A model generated the notes under the pieces. That model searched no databases, was not told where the DNA came from, and was given only the letters and a program-made list of their open reading frames with translations. From assembly GCF_014207235.1 (NCBI RefSeq), contig NZ_JACHDA010000001.1, positions 1-64,000 of the forward strand: a stretch of 64,000 nucleotides of DNA. The letters run 5' to 3'. Position numbers and translations under genes: made by a program. Position 1 is the stretch's first letter. Every line of letters begins with the position of its first letter. This DNA comes from Sphingopyxis sp. JAI128. GTDB taxonomy: Bacteria; Pseudomonadota; Alphaproteobacteria; Sphingomonadales; Sphingomonadaceae. This document shows, one piece after another, positions 1-9,690 of this stretch.

Positions 1-69
1 CATCGGTCACGGCATGAAGTTTGGTGTTCATACCGCCCTTCGTCCGGCCGATCAGGCGTCCCGGACCCC
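1..69 (-). CDS. IS5-family transposase, second reading frame (OrfB), partial
   Basis: This is the start of the downstream transposase frame, entered from OrfA by minus-1 slippage at 66-76. Visible residues include GRLIGRTKGGMNTKLHAVTD, a conserved IS5 segment just after the first catalytic Asp. The frame is open to the window edge. The other acidic catalytic residues are not in the window. Confidence 0.7.
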
Positions 70-402
70 CTTTTTTACCCCAAGGCTCGACGCCGTGCGG
101 TGGGCCTTCAAATAGGTCGCGTCAATCATGATCGTCTTGCGCTCTGGCGCCTGCGGTGTCGCCAAGCCCTCCATCATGCGGATGAAGACGCCTTTGTCGC
201 TCCACCGCTTCCAGCGATTGTAGAGCGTCTTCGCCGGGCCATATTCTCTCGGCGCATCGCGCCACCTCAGCCCATTGCGGTTGACGAAGATAATGCCGCT
301 CAAAACCCGCAGGTCATCGACACGCTTGCGGCCATGGCTCTTCGGAAAATAGGGCTGAAGACGCGCCATCTGCTCGTCCGTCAGCCAGAATAAATCGCTC
401 AA
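52..402 (-). CDS. IS5-family transposase, first reading frame (OrfA)
   Basis: A 116-residue N-terminal part of an IS5/DDE transposase. It has the typical start (LTDEQMARLQPYFP), the RWRDAP and YNRWKRW segments, and the first catalytic-Asp region (MIDATYLKAHRT). The start is TTG with a strong GGAAGGAG about 7 bases upstream. The frame closes at GVRDA just after an A6G5 run (positions 66-76). In the minus-1 frame the protein continues as GRLIGRTKGGMNTKLHAVTD, the normal IS5 continuation. This is the known two-frame arrangement of IS427-group transposases, made as a fusion by minus-1 slippage on the A-AAA-AAG heptamer. Function is DNA transposition. Confidence 0.88.
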   Translation of the reverse strand: MSDLFWLTDEQMARLQPYFPKSHGRKRVDDLRVLSGIIFVNRNGLRWRDAPREYGPAKTLYNRWKRWSDKGVFIRMMEGLATPQAPERKTIMIDATYLKAHRTASSLGVKKGVRDA

Positions 403-588
403 ATTCAGGCTCCTTCCCGGCCGCCTGAATCATAATCGCTGCCTCAAATCAATGGGTCCTGACCCTAGTGCCGCCCCTATCCAGATTATCCAATGATCAT
501 ATTTCGGCGTGCGAGTAACGCACCGGGCCTTTCCATTCCAGTGGCTGGTGATAGGTAATTTGTTGCGAGCAATAAATTGGGGGCATGA

Positions 589-2582
589 ATGCGGTGTAAA
601 ACAGGGCAACGATTTCACGCGACCGCGCGAACTCGATACAAGATAATTCTATCCGCGCTTTTCTTTTCCGCCTGCGGCACGCCAGCGCTCGCGGACAATA
701 TGAAACCGACGGAATCCGGTAGCTTTATTCCCCTGCCGGTCAGTGCCTTTGCCGAGCTTCCCTTTGTCGAAGATGTGGAGCTGTCGCCCGACGGCACCCA
801 GTTGGCGGGACTCTTCGGGATCGGAGGCGAGCAGCGCATCATGATGATGCCGATCGTCGGCGACAGGTCCAAGGTGGTCGTGATCGCCGTTCCGGATCAG
901 ACCCAGGTTGCCTGGATTCGCTGGGTTGGCAACGACAATGTCGTCGTGGGCCTATCCGCGCTTTTGCCGGTCGAGACCGATCGCTGGTATATATCGCGCC
1001 TGATCGGCATCGACCGCGGCACCGGAAAGATAACCAAGCTCCTGTGGGACCTTGGCGGGCAGAATGCCTCTGATGTTCTGTGGATGCCAACCGATGGCAG
1101 CAAGGAGATACTCGTTGCCGCTCAAAGCTCGATCTACGGCAACACCCCTGGCTTCTGGCCGGCGGTTTATCGGGTTGACGTGGCGACCGGGCGCAAACGT
1201 GTAGTCGAAAAGGGCCGGACCGATGTCATCGACTGGGGCGCCGATCATCTCGGCCGCGTGCGTTTCGGCATCGGCTATCGCGACGCGACGACCAAATCGA
1301 CCCTGCTCTTCCGATCGAGCGGTGAACGCGCGTTGCGTGTCATCGACAGCGCAAAACTCGGTGACGAAGAGGAACTGACCATCCCTTTTACTTCGTCCCC
1401 GACAGCAATCGCGGCTTCGTGATCAAGGAGAACGCAAGCGGTCGATCAGCAGTCGTCGAGATCGACATTCCGACCGGTAAGGACGTGCGAACGGTTTATG
1501 CCGATGACGAAGCGGATGTCGAACGCGTTTTGATGGCGTCCGACGGATCAAAACTGCTCGGGGTCAGCACAAGCGATCGGGATACGCCGCTGCGCTGGCT
1601 CGATCCGGCGATGGCCGCTCATCAAAAGACGCTTGAAGCGGCATCGCCGAATTCGGTCGTGCGGGTTCAAAGCTTCAGCGACGATCAAAAAAAGTTGCTC
1701 GTCCGGTTCAGCACGCCCGACAATCCGGGCCTGCTCTTCTATTACGATACGGTGACCGGCGACCTTATCAAGCTGGCAGCGATGAACGATACGCTCGACG
1801 GCAAGCGTCTCTCGCGGGTCAAGATGATCCAGTACAAGGCACGCGATGGGCTGGAGATCGAAGGCGTGCTGACGATGCCGCGCGGGCGGAGCAGCAAGAA
1901 TCTGCCGCTCGTCGTCATGCCGCATGGCGGGCCGTGGGGGCATGACACGCTGACCTACGATTATTGGGCCCAGTTTCTTGCCGAGCGCGGCTACGCCGTG
2001 CTCCAGCCCAATTTCCGCGGATCGACCGGTTACGGAATTGCCTTCGAAAAGGCCGGCCAGGGACAGCTGGGCTTCGCGATGCAGGACGACATTACCGACG
2101 GCGTGCACTGGGCCGTTGCGGAAGGGATCGCCGATCCCAAACGTGTCTGTATCGTCGGCGGCTCATATGGCGGCTACGCGGCGATGTGGGGGATCGCGAA
2201 GGACCCTGACCTCTATCGCTGCGCGGTCTCGATCAACGGCGTCGCCAACCTCCGCCGCGAAGTCAACGACTTCGGCGGCATGATACGCGAGCGCCTCTAT
2301 CGCGGGCAGTGGCAGAAAATGACCCCCGACTTCGCGGCAGTTTCCCCGATCAACGCCATAGCGCGGATCAAAGCTCCGCTGCTGCTGATCCATGGAAAGA
2401 AGGACGTGACGGTCGACCATGCTCAGTCGGCACGCATGTATTCCGCCATGACGAAGGCGGGCAAGGCTGTCGAATTTATCTCGGTTCCGCTTGCCGACCA
2501 TTATTTTACGCGGGAAGCCGACCGGATGACATTGCTCATGTCGATCGAACGCTTCCTCGCCAAGCATAACCCGCCCGACTGA
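589..2582 (+). pseudogene. S9-family peptidase (prolyl oligopeptidase type), frameshifted
   Basis: Two consecutive frames form one exported S9 serine peptidase. The first (589-1422) has a basic start, a hydrophobic stretch and an Ala-Leu-Ala-like signal cleavage site near residue 35, then a beta-propeller-like region. The second (about 1380-2582) completes the propeller and carries the alpha/beta-hydrolase catalytic domain: nucleophile in GGSYGGYAAMWG, Asp in GKKDVTV, His in ADHYFTR. The correct frame resumes as HPFYFVPDSNRG at 1380, so a single C appears missing from the C-run near 1379-1385. Without the shift the product is about 660 residues, normal for this family. An internal GTG at 1419 could start the catalytic part alone, but it would lack a signal peptide. 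Either a real inactivation or a sequence error. Confidence 0.8.
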
Positions 2583-2832
2583 CCAGCGTTAGGGGAACAC
2601 CCACAAAACGTTCGACGAGTACAACATATCAAACGAACCCGCCAAGCAAGGCATCTTCTCGCCTTAAATCGAAACTTCAAGCGGGTTATAATAATGGTGT
2701 GCCCGCGAAGTCGGGAACGACGAACGGTTTTTTCTTCGCTGTCTTCATTTCGTAAACGAACTGACGCGAGAACAGCATCGACTTCTGGCATGCGCGGCCC
2801 CGGACCCACCTTGTTCCGGGAGACTCGATTCC
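2583..2832. promoter_or_regulatory. Probable promoter region of btaAB with one palindromic repeat
   Basis: A 250-base gap ahead of btaA. At 2698-2725 lies a short palindrome-like repeat (CCCG-CGAAGT-CGGG followed by AACGACGA), of a kind also seen at 23163, 35304 and 35806. At 2739-2745 CTGTCTT matches one half of a Pho box at 6 of 7 bases, but the second half four bases on (TCGTAAA) is poor. A ribosome site GGGAG lies at 2818-2822. Confidence 0.3.
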
Positions 2833-4050
2833 ATGGCCAGTCAGCCCAATCGCAAGATCGCCGCCGCCGTCGTTCGCGAAGATGCCGAGCCGACGCAGCG
2901 CCTGCTCGACCGCGCCTTCGCGCTGGCCTTCCGGGGGCTCGTCTATGCGCAGATATGGGAAGATCCGGTCGTGGATATGGAGGCGCTGGACATCCAGCCC
3001 GGCAATCGCATCACGACGATCGCCAGCGGCGGTTGCAACGTCTTCTCCTACCTCACCGCCGATCCGGCGGAGGTCGTCGCGGTCGACCTCAATACCGCGC
3101 ATGTTGCGCTCAATAATTTGAAACGCACCGCGGCGGTACGGCTTCCCGACTATCCGAGCTTTCGCCGCTTCTTCGCCGACGCCGATAGCCGCGACAATGT
3201 CGCTGCCTATCGGAGCCATATCCGTCCGCACCTCGACGAAGTGAGTCGCCGCTATTGGGAAGGGCGTGACCTGATCGGACGCCGCCGTATCAACGGCTTT
3301 GCGACGGGGCTCTACAAGCGCGGGCTGCTCGGTCATTTCATCGGGGCCGCGCACCTGCTCGCTCGTATGATGAAGGTCGATCCGCGCCTGCTGCTCGACG
3401 CGCGCGACATCGACGAGCAGCGGCGCATTTTCGAAACGAAATTCGCGCCCTTCTTCGACAGGAAGTTCGTCCGCTGGGTCACCGATCAACGCTCGTCGCT
3501 GTTCGGGCTGGGCATCCCGCCGGCGCAATATGACGCGCTCGCGGGCGGCAAGCCGATGGCCGATGTGCTACGCGCGCGGCTTCAGAAACTGAGCTGCGAT
3601 TTCGACCTCAAGGATAATTATTTCGCCTGGCAGGCCTTTGGCCGCGGATATGGGCGGGGCGCGGAAGCCCCTCTGCCCCCCTATCTGCAGGAAGCCAATT
3701 ACGAGGCGGTCAAGATTCGCGCCGAGCGGGTAACGATGTTGCACGCGAATATGACCGACATGCTCGCCGCTTCCGGGGATGCGAGCTTCGACCGCTATAT
3801 CTTCCTCGACGCGCAGGACTGGATGAGTGACGCGCAATTGATCGCATTGTGGACCGAGGTCACGCGCACGGCGCGAACCGGCGCCCGCGTCCTGTTCCGC
3901 ACCGCTGCCGAGCCGAGCTTGTTGCCCGGACGGCTCCCCGAAACCTTGTTGGGGCGGTGGGATTATCGCGCCGATGACTCGCGCGGTTATACACGGCGCG
4001 ATCGGTCCGCGATTTATGGCGGGGTCCACCTCTATATCCTGAAAGGCTGA
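2833..4050 (+). CDS. btaA: BtaA, S-adenosylmethionine:diacylglycerol 3-amino-3-carboxypropyltransferase (DUF3419)
   Basis: A 405-residue DUF3419 protein. Family members transfer the 3-amino-3-carboxypropyl group of SAM to diacylglycerol, the first step of betaine lipid (DGTS) synthesis at the membrane. Recognition rests on VYAQIWEDPVVDMEAL near residues 37-52, a SAM-site-like segment ITTIASGGCNVFSYL at 60-74 followed by VDLN, and the C-terminal YIFLDAQDWM region. Length is normal. It ends two bases before the start of btaB, so the pair is translated from one message. Betaine lipids usually replace phospholipids under phosphate limitation. Confidence 0.88.
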   Translation: MASQPNRKIAAAVVREDAEPTQRLLDRAFALAFRGLVYAQIWEDPVVDMEALDIQPGNRITTIASGGCNVFSYLTADPAEVVAVDLNTAHVALNNLKRTAAVRLPDYPSFRRFFADADSRDNVAAYRSHIRPHLDEVSRRYWEGRDLIGRRRINGFATGLYKRGLLGHFIGAAHLLARMMKVDPRLLLDARDIDEQRRIFETKFAPFFDRKFVRWVTDQRSSLFGLGIPPAQYDALAGGKPMADVLRARLQKLSCDFDLKDNYFAWQAFGRGYGRGAEAPLPPYLQEANYEAVKIRAERVTMLHANMTDMLAASGDASFDRYIFLDAQDWMSDAQLIALWTEVTRTARTGARVLFRTAAEPSLLPGRLPETLLGRWDYRADDSRGYTRRDRSAIYGGVHLYILKG

Positions 4051-4052
4051 GC

Positions 4053-4712
4053 ATGATGGCGGGGGAGGGGCATGCCGCACTCATGGATGGCGTTTATCGC
4101 GGTCAGCGTCATATCTATGACCTGACGCGCAAATATTACCTGCTGGGGCGCGACCGGTTGATCGACGAATTGATGCCGCCTGCAGGCGGACATGTGCTCG
4201 AAATCGGTTGCGGCACGGGGCGCAACCTGATTGCCGCCGCGCGCTGCTGGCCGGGGGCGCATTTCCACGGCATCGACATTTCCGAAGAGATGCTGAAAAC
4301 CGCGCGCGCGGCGATCGCGCGCGCCGGGCTGGGGCGGCGCGTGAGCGTAGCGCAAGCCGACGCGACCTGCTTCGACCCGCACAGCCTGTTTCGGATCGAC
4401 CGGTTCGATCGCATCTTTCAGAGCTACACGCTGTCAATGATTCCCGAATGGCAGGATGCGATCCGCGAGGCCGTGCGTCACCTGTCGGCCTATGGCTCCC
4501 TGCATATTGTCGATTTCGGCCAGCAGGAGGAAATGCCCGGCTGGTTCCGCGCCGCCCTGTTCGGCTGGCTGGCGCGTTTTCACGTGTCTCCGCGCGCCTT
4601 TCTGATCGAGGCGGCACGCGAGGCGGCGAATGATATCGGCGGGCGGCTATCGGTGACCCGGCTTCATCGCGGCTATGCCTGGTCGCTCCGGATCGACCGG
4701 CATCCCCGCTGA
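4053..4712 (+). CDS. btaB: BtaB, diacylglyceryl-homoserine N-methyltransferase
   Basis: A 219-residue class I SAM-dependent methyltransferase. Motif I is HVLEIGCGTGRNL at residues 47-59, with an acidic residue in GIDIS closing the second strand. The YDLTRKYYLLGRD segment near residues 22-34 is typical of BtaB. It trimethylates the homoserine headgroup made by BtaA, completing DGTS. The start follows the btaA stop by two bases, with GAAAGG upstream. The assignment is strengthened by this pairing; alone it would be just a methyltransferase. Confidence 0.86.
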   Translation: MMAGEGHAALMDGVYRGQRHIYDLTRKYYLLGRDRLIDELMPPAGGHVLEIGCGTGRNLIAAARCWPGAHFHGIDISEEMLKTARAAIARAGLGRRVSVAQADATCFDPHSLFRIDRFDRIFQSYTLSMIPEWQDAIREAVRHLSAYGSLHIVDFGQQEEMPGWFRAALFGWLARFHVSPRAFLIEAAREAANDIGGRLSVTRLHRGYAWSLRIDRHPR

Positions 4713-4760
4713 GCCTTGCCAAGCGGCAGGGCGCCTGCTCTGTTCCCCTACGGAGGCGCG

Positions 4761-5354
4761 ATGACCGAAACGATCCTGCCTGCGGGGGACGACGAACTGC
4801 CCGCGGTCGCCGAAACGCTGACACAGGCATTTCAGACCGATCCGGCGCTGTCTTGGATCCTGCCCGATGCGAGTCATCGCGCGCGTGCCTTGCGCAGCCT
4901 TTTCCGGACGCTCATTCCCGCCGACATGCGCGCGGGCTTGGCGCTGCGTGCGGCGGGCGACGAAGCGGCGGCACTGTGGCGCGCGCCGGGGAAAGCGCAT
5001 AGCGGCGGCCTGGAATTCCTGCGTACGGTCGTCCCGCTAGTCGCAACCTTCGGCTTGGCGCTGCGGCGCGGGCTGTCCGTGCAGGGCAGCATCGACGCAC
5101 ACCGGCCGAAAGGGAGCTTCTGGTATCTCCATTATGTGGGCGTGCGTCCCGCGCATCAGGGCAAGGGCCACGGCGGACGGATCATCCGGGCACAGACGGC
5201 GGTGGCCGACGCCGAAGCGATGCCATGTTGGCTCGAAACGGCGACGTCCGAAAATGTGCCGCTTTACGAGCGGCTGGGCTTCGTCACCCAAGCCGAATGG
5301 GACATCGCCGGCGGCGGTCCGCATTTCTGGGGGATGATGCGGCCGCCGGGCTGA
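4761..5354 (+). CDS. GNAT-family N-acetyltransferase
   Basis: A 197-residue acetyltransferase of unknown substrate. The acetyl-CoA loop is VGVRPAHQGKGHGGRII near residues 126-142, and the C-terminal ETATSENVPLYERLGF segment is the usual last strand and helix of GNAT folds. I chose the ATG at 4761 because GGAGG lies 7 bases upstream; an earlier in-frame ATG at 4716 has no such site. It follows btaB by 48 bases on the same strand and may share its transcript, but nothing links it to lipid synthesis. Confidence 0.82.
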   Translation: MTETILPAGDDELPAVAETLTQAFQTDPALSWILPDASHRARALRSLFRTLIPADMRAGLALRAAGDEAAALWRAPGKAHSGGLEFLRTVVPLVATFGLALRRGLSVQGSIDAHRPKGSFWYLHYVGVRPAHQGKGHGGRIIRAQTAVADAEAMPCWLETATSENVPLYERLGFVTQAEWDIAGGGPHFWGMMRPPG

Positions 5355-5359
5355 GGAAT

Positions 5360-6631
5360 TCAGGACGCAGGGCGCGTCGCGCTGAACGAAAAATCGATAT
5401 CGACGCGGGCGGCAATAGCATCGGTCGCCGCCCATTCGCCCTGACCGACGCCGAACGCCGTGCGGTCGATCCGGGCAGTACCGGCCACCCGCGCGCGGTC
5501 GCCGTCGATGCGGAGAGCGAAGCGTAGCGTTGTCGGCTTTTCCACCCCGCGCAGGTCGAGCGTGCCGCGCGCCTCGTAGCGCTCGCCGCCGAGGTGCCGG
5601 ATGTCGCGTGCCGTGTAGACGGCCTTGGGGTGCGTGCCGCTGTCGAAGAAATCGCTGCCCTTCAGCGAATCGTCGCGCTGTCCGTCGCCGGTGTCGGCGG
5701 AGGCGAGGTCGACGGTGACGCGGATGGCCGATTTGGGCAGGTCGTCGGGGCTGAACCGGATCGCGGCGCGCCAGCGGCCGAAGCGGCCGTCGACCGCCTC
5801 GCCGTTCCAGCGGGCGGTGAAGCCAAGCCGGCCGCCCGAGGCGACCGTCCAGTCGGCGAGCGGCTGCCGGCTTTCCTCGGCTTCGGTTTCGGCTGCGGCT
5901 TCGGGTGCAGGCTTTTCGCTTTCCATGTCGGCGGCTGCCGGTTCGGCGGCGATTGGCGCTGCGGGCACGATCGGCGCGGCCGCCTGCGCCGCACCGGGTT
6001 TCGCGGAAGGCTGGCTCTTGTCGGGATAGATGATGGTGCCGACGGCAAAGGTTGCGGCGACGAGCGCCAGCGCGCCGGTCGCGGCGCCTCCCGCTTTCCC
6101 GCGTGCAAAGGGGATCATCCGCTGGAGTTCGGGCTTGCCGAGCAACCACTGATGACGAAGCGCGCCCGCGATATGGAGCAGGAACAATCCGATCGCGAGC
6201 CACGCCATCGCGCCGTGGATGCTTTCGGCGGGTTCATGCCAAGCGCGCCCGATGGGCAGGTGCGGCCAAGGGACGATCCCGTATAGCAGCGTCGGGACCT
6301 GCACTCGCGCGGTCGAGACGAGCAGCCAGCCCGTGAGCGGGCCGAGGATCATGACGACGTAGAAGAGCCAATGGACGGTATTCGCGAGCATGCGCGTCCA
6401 CGCCGGACCCTCGGATGCGGGCGGTCGCGGCGTGAACAGGCGTGTCGCCAGCCGCGCGAGGCTGAGCAGCAGGATCGTGATACCGACCGATTTGTGAAGC
6501 TGATAACGCGCGAAGAGTTCGGGGCCATTATCCCCTTCGAGCGTCCAGCCGAGCGCGATCTGGAAAGCGAGGAGCAGCGCGATGAGCCAATGGAGTGTGA
6601 TGGCGGTATAGCTGTAACGCGTTGCAGGCAT
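5360..6631 (-). CDS. Cytochrome b561 - YceI fusion protein
   Basis: A 423-residue two-part protein. Residues about 5-190 form a four-helix cytochrome b561 domain with haem-ligand-type histidines in TLHWLIALL, YQLHKSVG, NTVHWLFY and the LHIAGALRHQW segment. An Ala/Pro/Glu-rich linker (about 200-255) leads to a YceI domain (about 255-423; ADWTVASGGRLGFTARW to the end), a periplasmic lipocalin-like fold that binds isoprenoid-type lipids in known members. b561 and yceI are often neighbours; here they are fused, suggesting electron transfer between membrane and a bound quinone-like ligand. That role is inference. Confidence 0.87.
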   Translation of the reverse strand: MPATRYSYTAITLHWLIALLLAFQIALGWTLEGDNGPELFARYQLHKSVGITILLLSLARLATRLFTPRPPASEGPAWTRMLANTVHWLFYVVMILGPLTGWLLVSTARVQVPTLLYGIVPWPHLPIGRAWHEPAESIHGAMAWLAIGLFLLHIAGALRHQWLLGKPELQRMIPFARGKAGGAATGALALVAATFAVGTIIYPDKSQPSAKPGAAQAAAPIVPAAPIAAEPAAADMESEKPAPEAAAETEAEESRQPLADWTVASGGRLGFTARWNGEAVDGRFGRWRAAIRFSPDDLPKSAIRVTVDLASADTGDGQRDDSLKGSDFFDSGTHPKAVYTARDIRHLGGERYEARGTLDLRGVEKPTTLRFALRIDGDRARVAGTARIDRTAFGVGQGEWAATDAIAARVDIDFSFSATRPAS

Positions 6632-6702
6632 GGCGATCCTTCTTCGACGGCGTAGGATTCACGCCTTACCTATCGCCTCGCGGAGGGGCTGTCGCTGGCG
6701 AA

Positions 6703-7392
6703 TCAGTCGTCGAAACCGACGAACCGGACTGCTTCGTCGACGCTTTTGCGGTTCGACACCACGGCATTCGCCGGGAAATCGGCATCGGGCCAGCCCATCG
6801 CGACGCAGATCATGATCACCTGATCGTCGGGGATTTGGGCATGTTCGCGCACGACCGGCGACTGCATGATCCCTTGGCTGTTGATTACGCAACCGAGCCC
6901 GCGCGACCAGGCGGCGTTGACCAGCGCGTTCGTGACCGCGCCGCAGTCGAACGGCGCGATGTCGCTTCCGAGCAGCACACGGTCGTACGTCACGACGACA
7001 CTGACCGGCGCGTCGAACTGGCGAAAACCGCGCAGCACCCAATCCTGCCGCGCATCCTTGTCTTCGCGCGCGATTCCCATCGCGCCGAACAATTGCTTGG
7101 CGATCTCGATCTGGCGCGTGCGGTGGTCATCGGCGATGCCGTCGAAGCGGCGAAATTCGCGGCTGTCGGGCTTTCCGGCAAGAATGCCGTCGGTATTGCC
7201 CCTTCGGATGGCGGCGAGCGGCTTGCCGGTGACAACCGCAAAGTTCCAGCACTGGTTGTTGAATGATGAAGGCGCGCGCATCGCGACCTCGAGAATCTCG
7301 GCGATCAACTCGCGCGGGACAGGCTTGTCGAGAAAGCCGCGGATCGAGCGCCGCCCGACGACGACCTCGTCGTAAGCGGGCGCGGGTTTCAC
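6703..7392 (-). CDS. Nitroreductase-family FMN oxidoreductase
   Basis: A 229-residue nitroreductase. The N-terminal [13 protein letters not shown] and the following [17 protein letters not shown] are the FMN-binding region, and the C-terminal [18 protein letters not shown] is typical. The usual SSxNTQPW core reads SSFNNQCW here, so Cys replaces the common Pro. The GTG start overlaps the hemA stop in a GTGA junction, with AGAAGG upstream, so it is translationally coupled to hemA. Substrate unknown; members reduce nitro compounds, quinones or enones with NAD(P)H. Confidence 0.85.
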   Translation of the reverse strand: MKPAPAYDEVVVGRRSIRGFLDKPVPRELIAEILEVAMRAPSSFNNQCWNFAVVTGKPLAAIRRGNTDGILAGKPDSREFRRFDGIADDHRTRQIEIAKQLFGAMGIAREDKDARQDWVLRGFRQFDAPVSVVVTYDRVLLGSDIAPFDCGAVTNALVNAAWSRGLGCVINSQGIMQSPVVREHAQIPDDQVIMICVAMGWPDADFPANAVVSNRKSVDEAVRFVGFDD

Positions 7393-8609
7393 GCGGCCTT
7401 CTGGAGCTGCAGTTCGAGACGGTCCCAGATTTCGACGAGCGCGCTCGTCAGCTCGCGCATCATCGCTTCATCATGCGCCGGCCCGGGCGTGAAGCGCAGG
7501 CGTTCGGTGCCGCGCGGTACGGTCGGGAAATTGATCGGCTGCACATAGACCCCATATTCGGCGAGCAGAATGTCGCTGATCTTCTTCGCGCGCACCGGGT
7601 CGCCGACCATCAGCGGGACGATGTGCGTCGTCGAATCCATCACCGGCAGGCCCGCGTCGCGGAAGCTCTGCTTCAGGTAAGCGGCGGCTTCTTGCTGCGC
7701 GTCGCGTTCGACGCTCGACGATTTGAGGTGGCGCACGCTCGCGAGCACGCCCGCGACGAGCACGGGCGACAGGCTGGTCGTGAAGATGAAGCCCGGCGCG
7801 TAGGATCGGATCACATCGACGATATTCTTGTCGGCGGCGATATAGCCGCCCATCACCCCGAATGCCTTGCCGAGCGTGCCTTCGATGATCGTGACGCGGC
7901 TCGCGGCCTCGTCGCGATCGGTGATGCCGCCACCGCGCGGGCCGTACATGCCGACGGCATGGACTTCGTCGCAATAGGTGAGCGCGTTATATTTTTCGGC
8001 AAGGTCGCAGATCGCGTGGATCGGGGCGACGTCGCCATCCATCGAATAGACGCTCTCGAAGGCGATCAGCTTCGCGGCCTCGGGGTCGTCGGCGGCCAGC
8101 AGTTCCTCGAGATGATCGAGATCGTTGTGGCGCCACACGCGCTTTTCGCAGCCCGAATTGCGGATTCCCGCGATCATTGATGCGTGGTTGAGCTCGTCCG
8201 AATAGATGATGCAGTTCGGCAGCAGCTTGCCAAGCGTGCCGAGCGTCGCCTCGTTCGAGATATAGCCCGAGGTGAAGAGCAAGGCGCCGTCCTTGCCATG
8301 CAGGTCGGCCAGTTCATGCTCGAGGTCGATGTGATAATGCGTGTTGCCGCCAATGTTGCGCGTGCCGCCCGAACCGGCGCCGACGTCGTGCAGCGCCTCT
8401 TCCATCGCCTCAATAACCTTGGGATGCTGTCCCATCGCAAGATAGTCGTTCGAGCACCAGACGGTGATAGGCTTCGGCCCGTTGTGGCCGGCGAAGCAGC
8501 GTGCGTTCGGAAACGCGCCCTTGTTGCGCAGGATGTCGATGAAGACGCGGTAGCGCCCCTCTTCGTGCAGCCGGTCGATCGCGCGTGCGAAGATATCGTT
8601 GTAATTCAC
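7389..8609 (-). CDS. hemA: 5-aminolevulinate synthase
   Basis: A 406-residue PLP enzyme that condenses glycine and succinyl-CoA to 5-aminolevulinate, the first step of haem synthesis in alphaproteobacteria (C4 route). Visible motifs are the start [52 protein letters not shown] and the PLP-lysine region [13 protein letters not shown]. Length is normal. It is first in a two-gene unit with the nitroreductase. Its succinyl-CoA substrate is also the product of the methylmalonyl-CoA genes at 25763-35296, a metabolic but not an operonic link. Confidence 0.96.
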   Translation of the reverse strand: MNYNDIFARAIDRLHEEGRYRVFIDILRNKGAFPNARCFAGHNGPKPITVWCSNDYLAMGQHPKVIEAMEEALHDVGAGSGGTRNIGGNTHYHIDLEHELADLHGKDGALLFTSGYISNEATLGTLGKLLPNCIIYSDELNHASMIAGIRNSGCEKRVWRHNDLDHLEELLAADDPEAAKLIAFESVYSMDGDVAPIHAICDLAEKYNALTYCDEVHAVGMYGPRGGGITDRDEAASRVTIIEGTLGKAFGVMGGYIAADKNIVDVIRSYAPGFIFTTSLSPVLVAGVLASVRHLKSSSVERDAQQEAAAYLKQSFRDAGLPVMDSTTHIVPLMVGDPVRAKKISDILLAEYGVYVQPINFPTVPRGTERLRFTPGPAHDEAMMRELTSALVEIWDRLELQLQKAA

Positions 8610-8746
8610 GTTTCAGCCCCGCAGTCAGGTGCCAGTCCAAGCTGTTCGGCCGCTCCCTCCGGCGGCTATTAACACGCGGGCCAATAACGCCGAAGACTTC
8701 AGAAAGCCAGTGCGAACGATTCGCAGCACTTGGGCAAATCGTCCTA

Positions 8747-9553
8747 TCAGATGGTTTCGATCACGCCGATGCCATAGGGAGCGAGCGCAGCGAGCGGCGG
8801 GGGCGGTCGGTCCTTGCTGCGCGTAAACACCGCGATGCCGGGTGCGTACCGATCGGGCCATTCCTGGCCCTTAGTCAGGTGCGCGATGCGCCGCGCGATA
8901 CCCGCCGCGCCGTCGATCAGGCGAACATCGGGACCTGCCGCGGCCTGCAATTCCTCTTGCAACAGTGGAAAGTGGGTACATGCCAGGACGATCACGTCCA
9001 TCGTATCGCCGCCGTGCTGGTCGCGCAGGCCCGCGATCGCCCGCGTTATGACGTCGGGATCGATCGCCTCGCCGCGCAGCTTCGCTTCCGCGCCGGTGAC
9101 GAGCCCCGGGCTGCCGTGGCGCAGGACAGTCTTGCCGCGCGCGAAGCGCGTGCCGAGATCGTCGACATAGGGCTGGCGCACTGTGGCCTCGGTCCCGAGC
9201 ACGCCGACCACACCGCTTTTCGTCATTTCGGCCGCCGGCTTGATCGCAGGCACCGTGCCTACGATCGGCAGGTCGAGCGCGGCGCGAACATGCGCGAGAG
9301 CAATCGTCGAGGCGGTGTTGCATGCGATAACGGCGAGCCGCGGCTGGTAGCGTTCGACAAGCCGACCAAGCAGCGCAGGCACGCGTGCCGCAAGTTCAGC
9401 CTCGCTCTTCTGCCCATAGGGTAGCCCGGCATAGTCGGCGGCGTAGACGATCGGCGCGGTCGGTAGCAGCGCGCGGGTCGGGCCGAGCACGGTGAGCCCG
9501 CCAAGGCCGCTGTCGAAGAAAAGGATGGGCGCATCGGGAGCGGGGACGTGCAT
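8747..9553 (-). CDS. murI: Glutamate racemase
   Basis: A 268-residue cofactor-independent racemase making D-glutamate for peptidoglycan. The two catalytic cysteines sit in AVIACNTASTIAL and VLACTHFPLL. The start FFDSGLGGLTVL is the family signature (FDSGxGGLT). It is transcribed divergently from plsY; the 137 bases between them must hold both promoters. Length is typical. Confidence 0.95.
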   Translation of the reverse strand: MHVPAPDAPILFFDSGLGGLTVLGPTRALLPTAPIVYAADYAGLPYGQKSEAELAARVPALLGRLVERYQPRLAVIACNTASTIALAHVRAALDLPIVGTVPAIKPAAEMTKSGVVGVLGTEATVRQPYVDDLGTRFARGKTVLRHGSPGLVTGAEAKLRGEAIDPDVITRAIAGLRDQHGGDTMDVIVLACTHFPLLQEELQAAAGPDVRLIDGAAGIARRIAHLTKGQEWPDRYAPGIAVFTRSKDRPPPPLAALAPYGIGVIETI

Positions 9554-9690
9554 CGGCGTCGCCTAGCAGGCAGCGGCATCGTCTATCAAATCCATTTTGG
9601 CGGGGCCGGCGTGCTAATCGATTGATTGCATCGGCGAACATCGCCACATTGACCGAACCGGCGTGAGGCTGAGACGGAGCGGGGATTTCT

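Larger units (their letters stand above)
1..468 (-). mobile_element. IS5-family insertion sequence (IS427-like), partial, cut by window edge
   Basis: The first 402 bases encode an IS5-type transposase on the minus strand. The element continues past base 1, so only its 5' part is here. The probable outer end is near 461-468, where the sequence reads GACCCTAG. Read on the minus strand, the element starts with CTAGGGTCAGGACCC, resembling terminal repeats of IS5/IS427-type elements, which target TA/CTAG sites. The opposite terminal repeat and the target duplication lie outside the window, so the exact end is inferred. Confidence 0.75.

Noticed and set aside
2739..2756. Full Pho box ahead of btaA
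   Set aside because: Only one half-site is good; the second matches 3 of 7, so it is noted only as a possibility.
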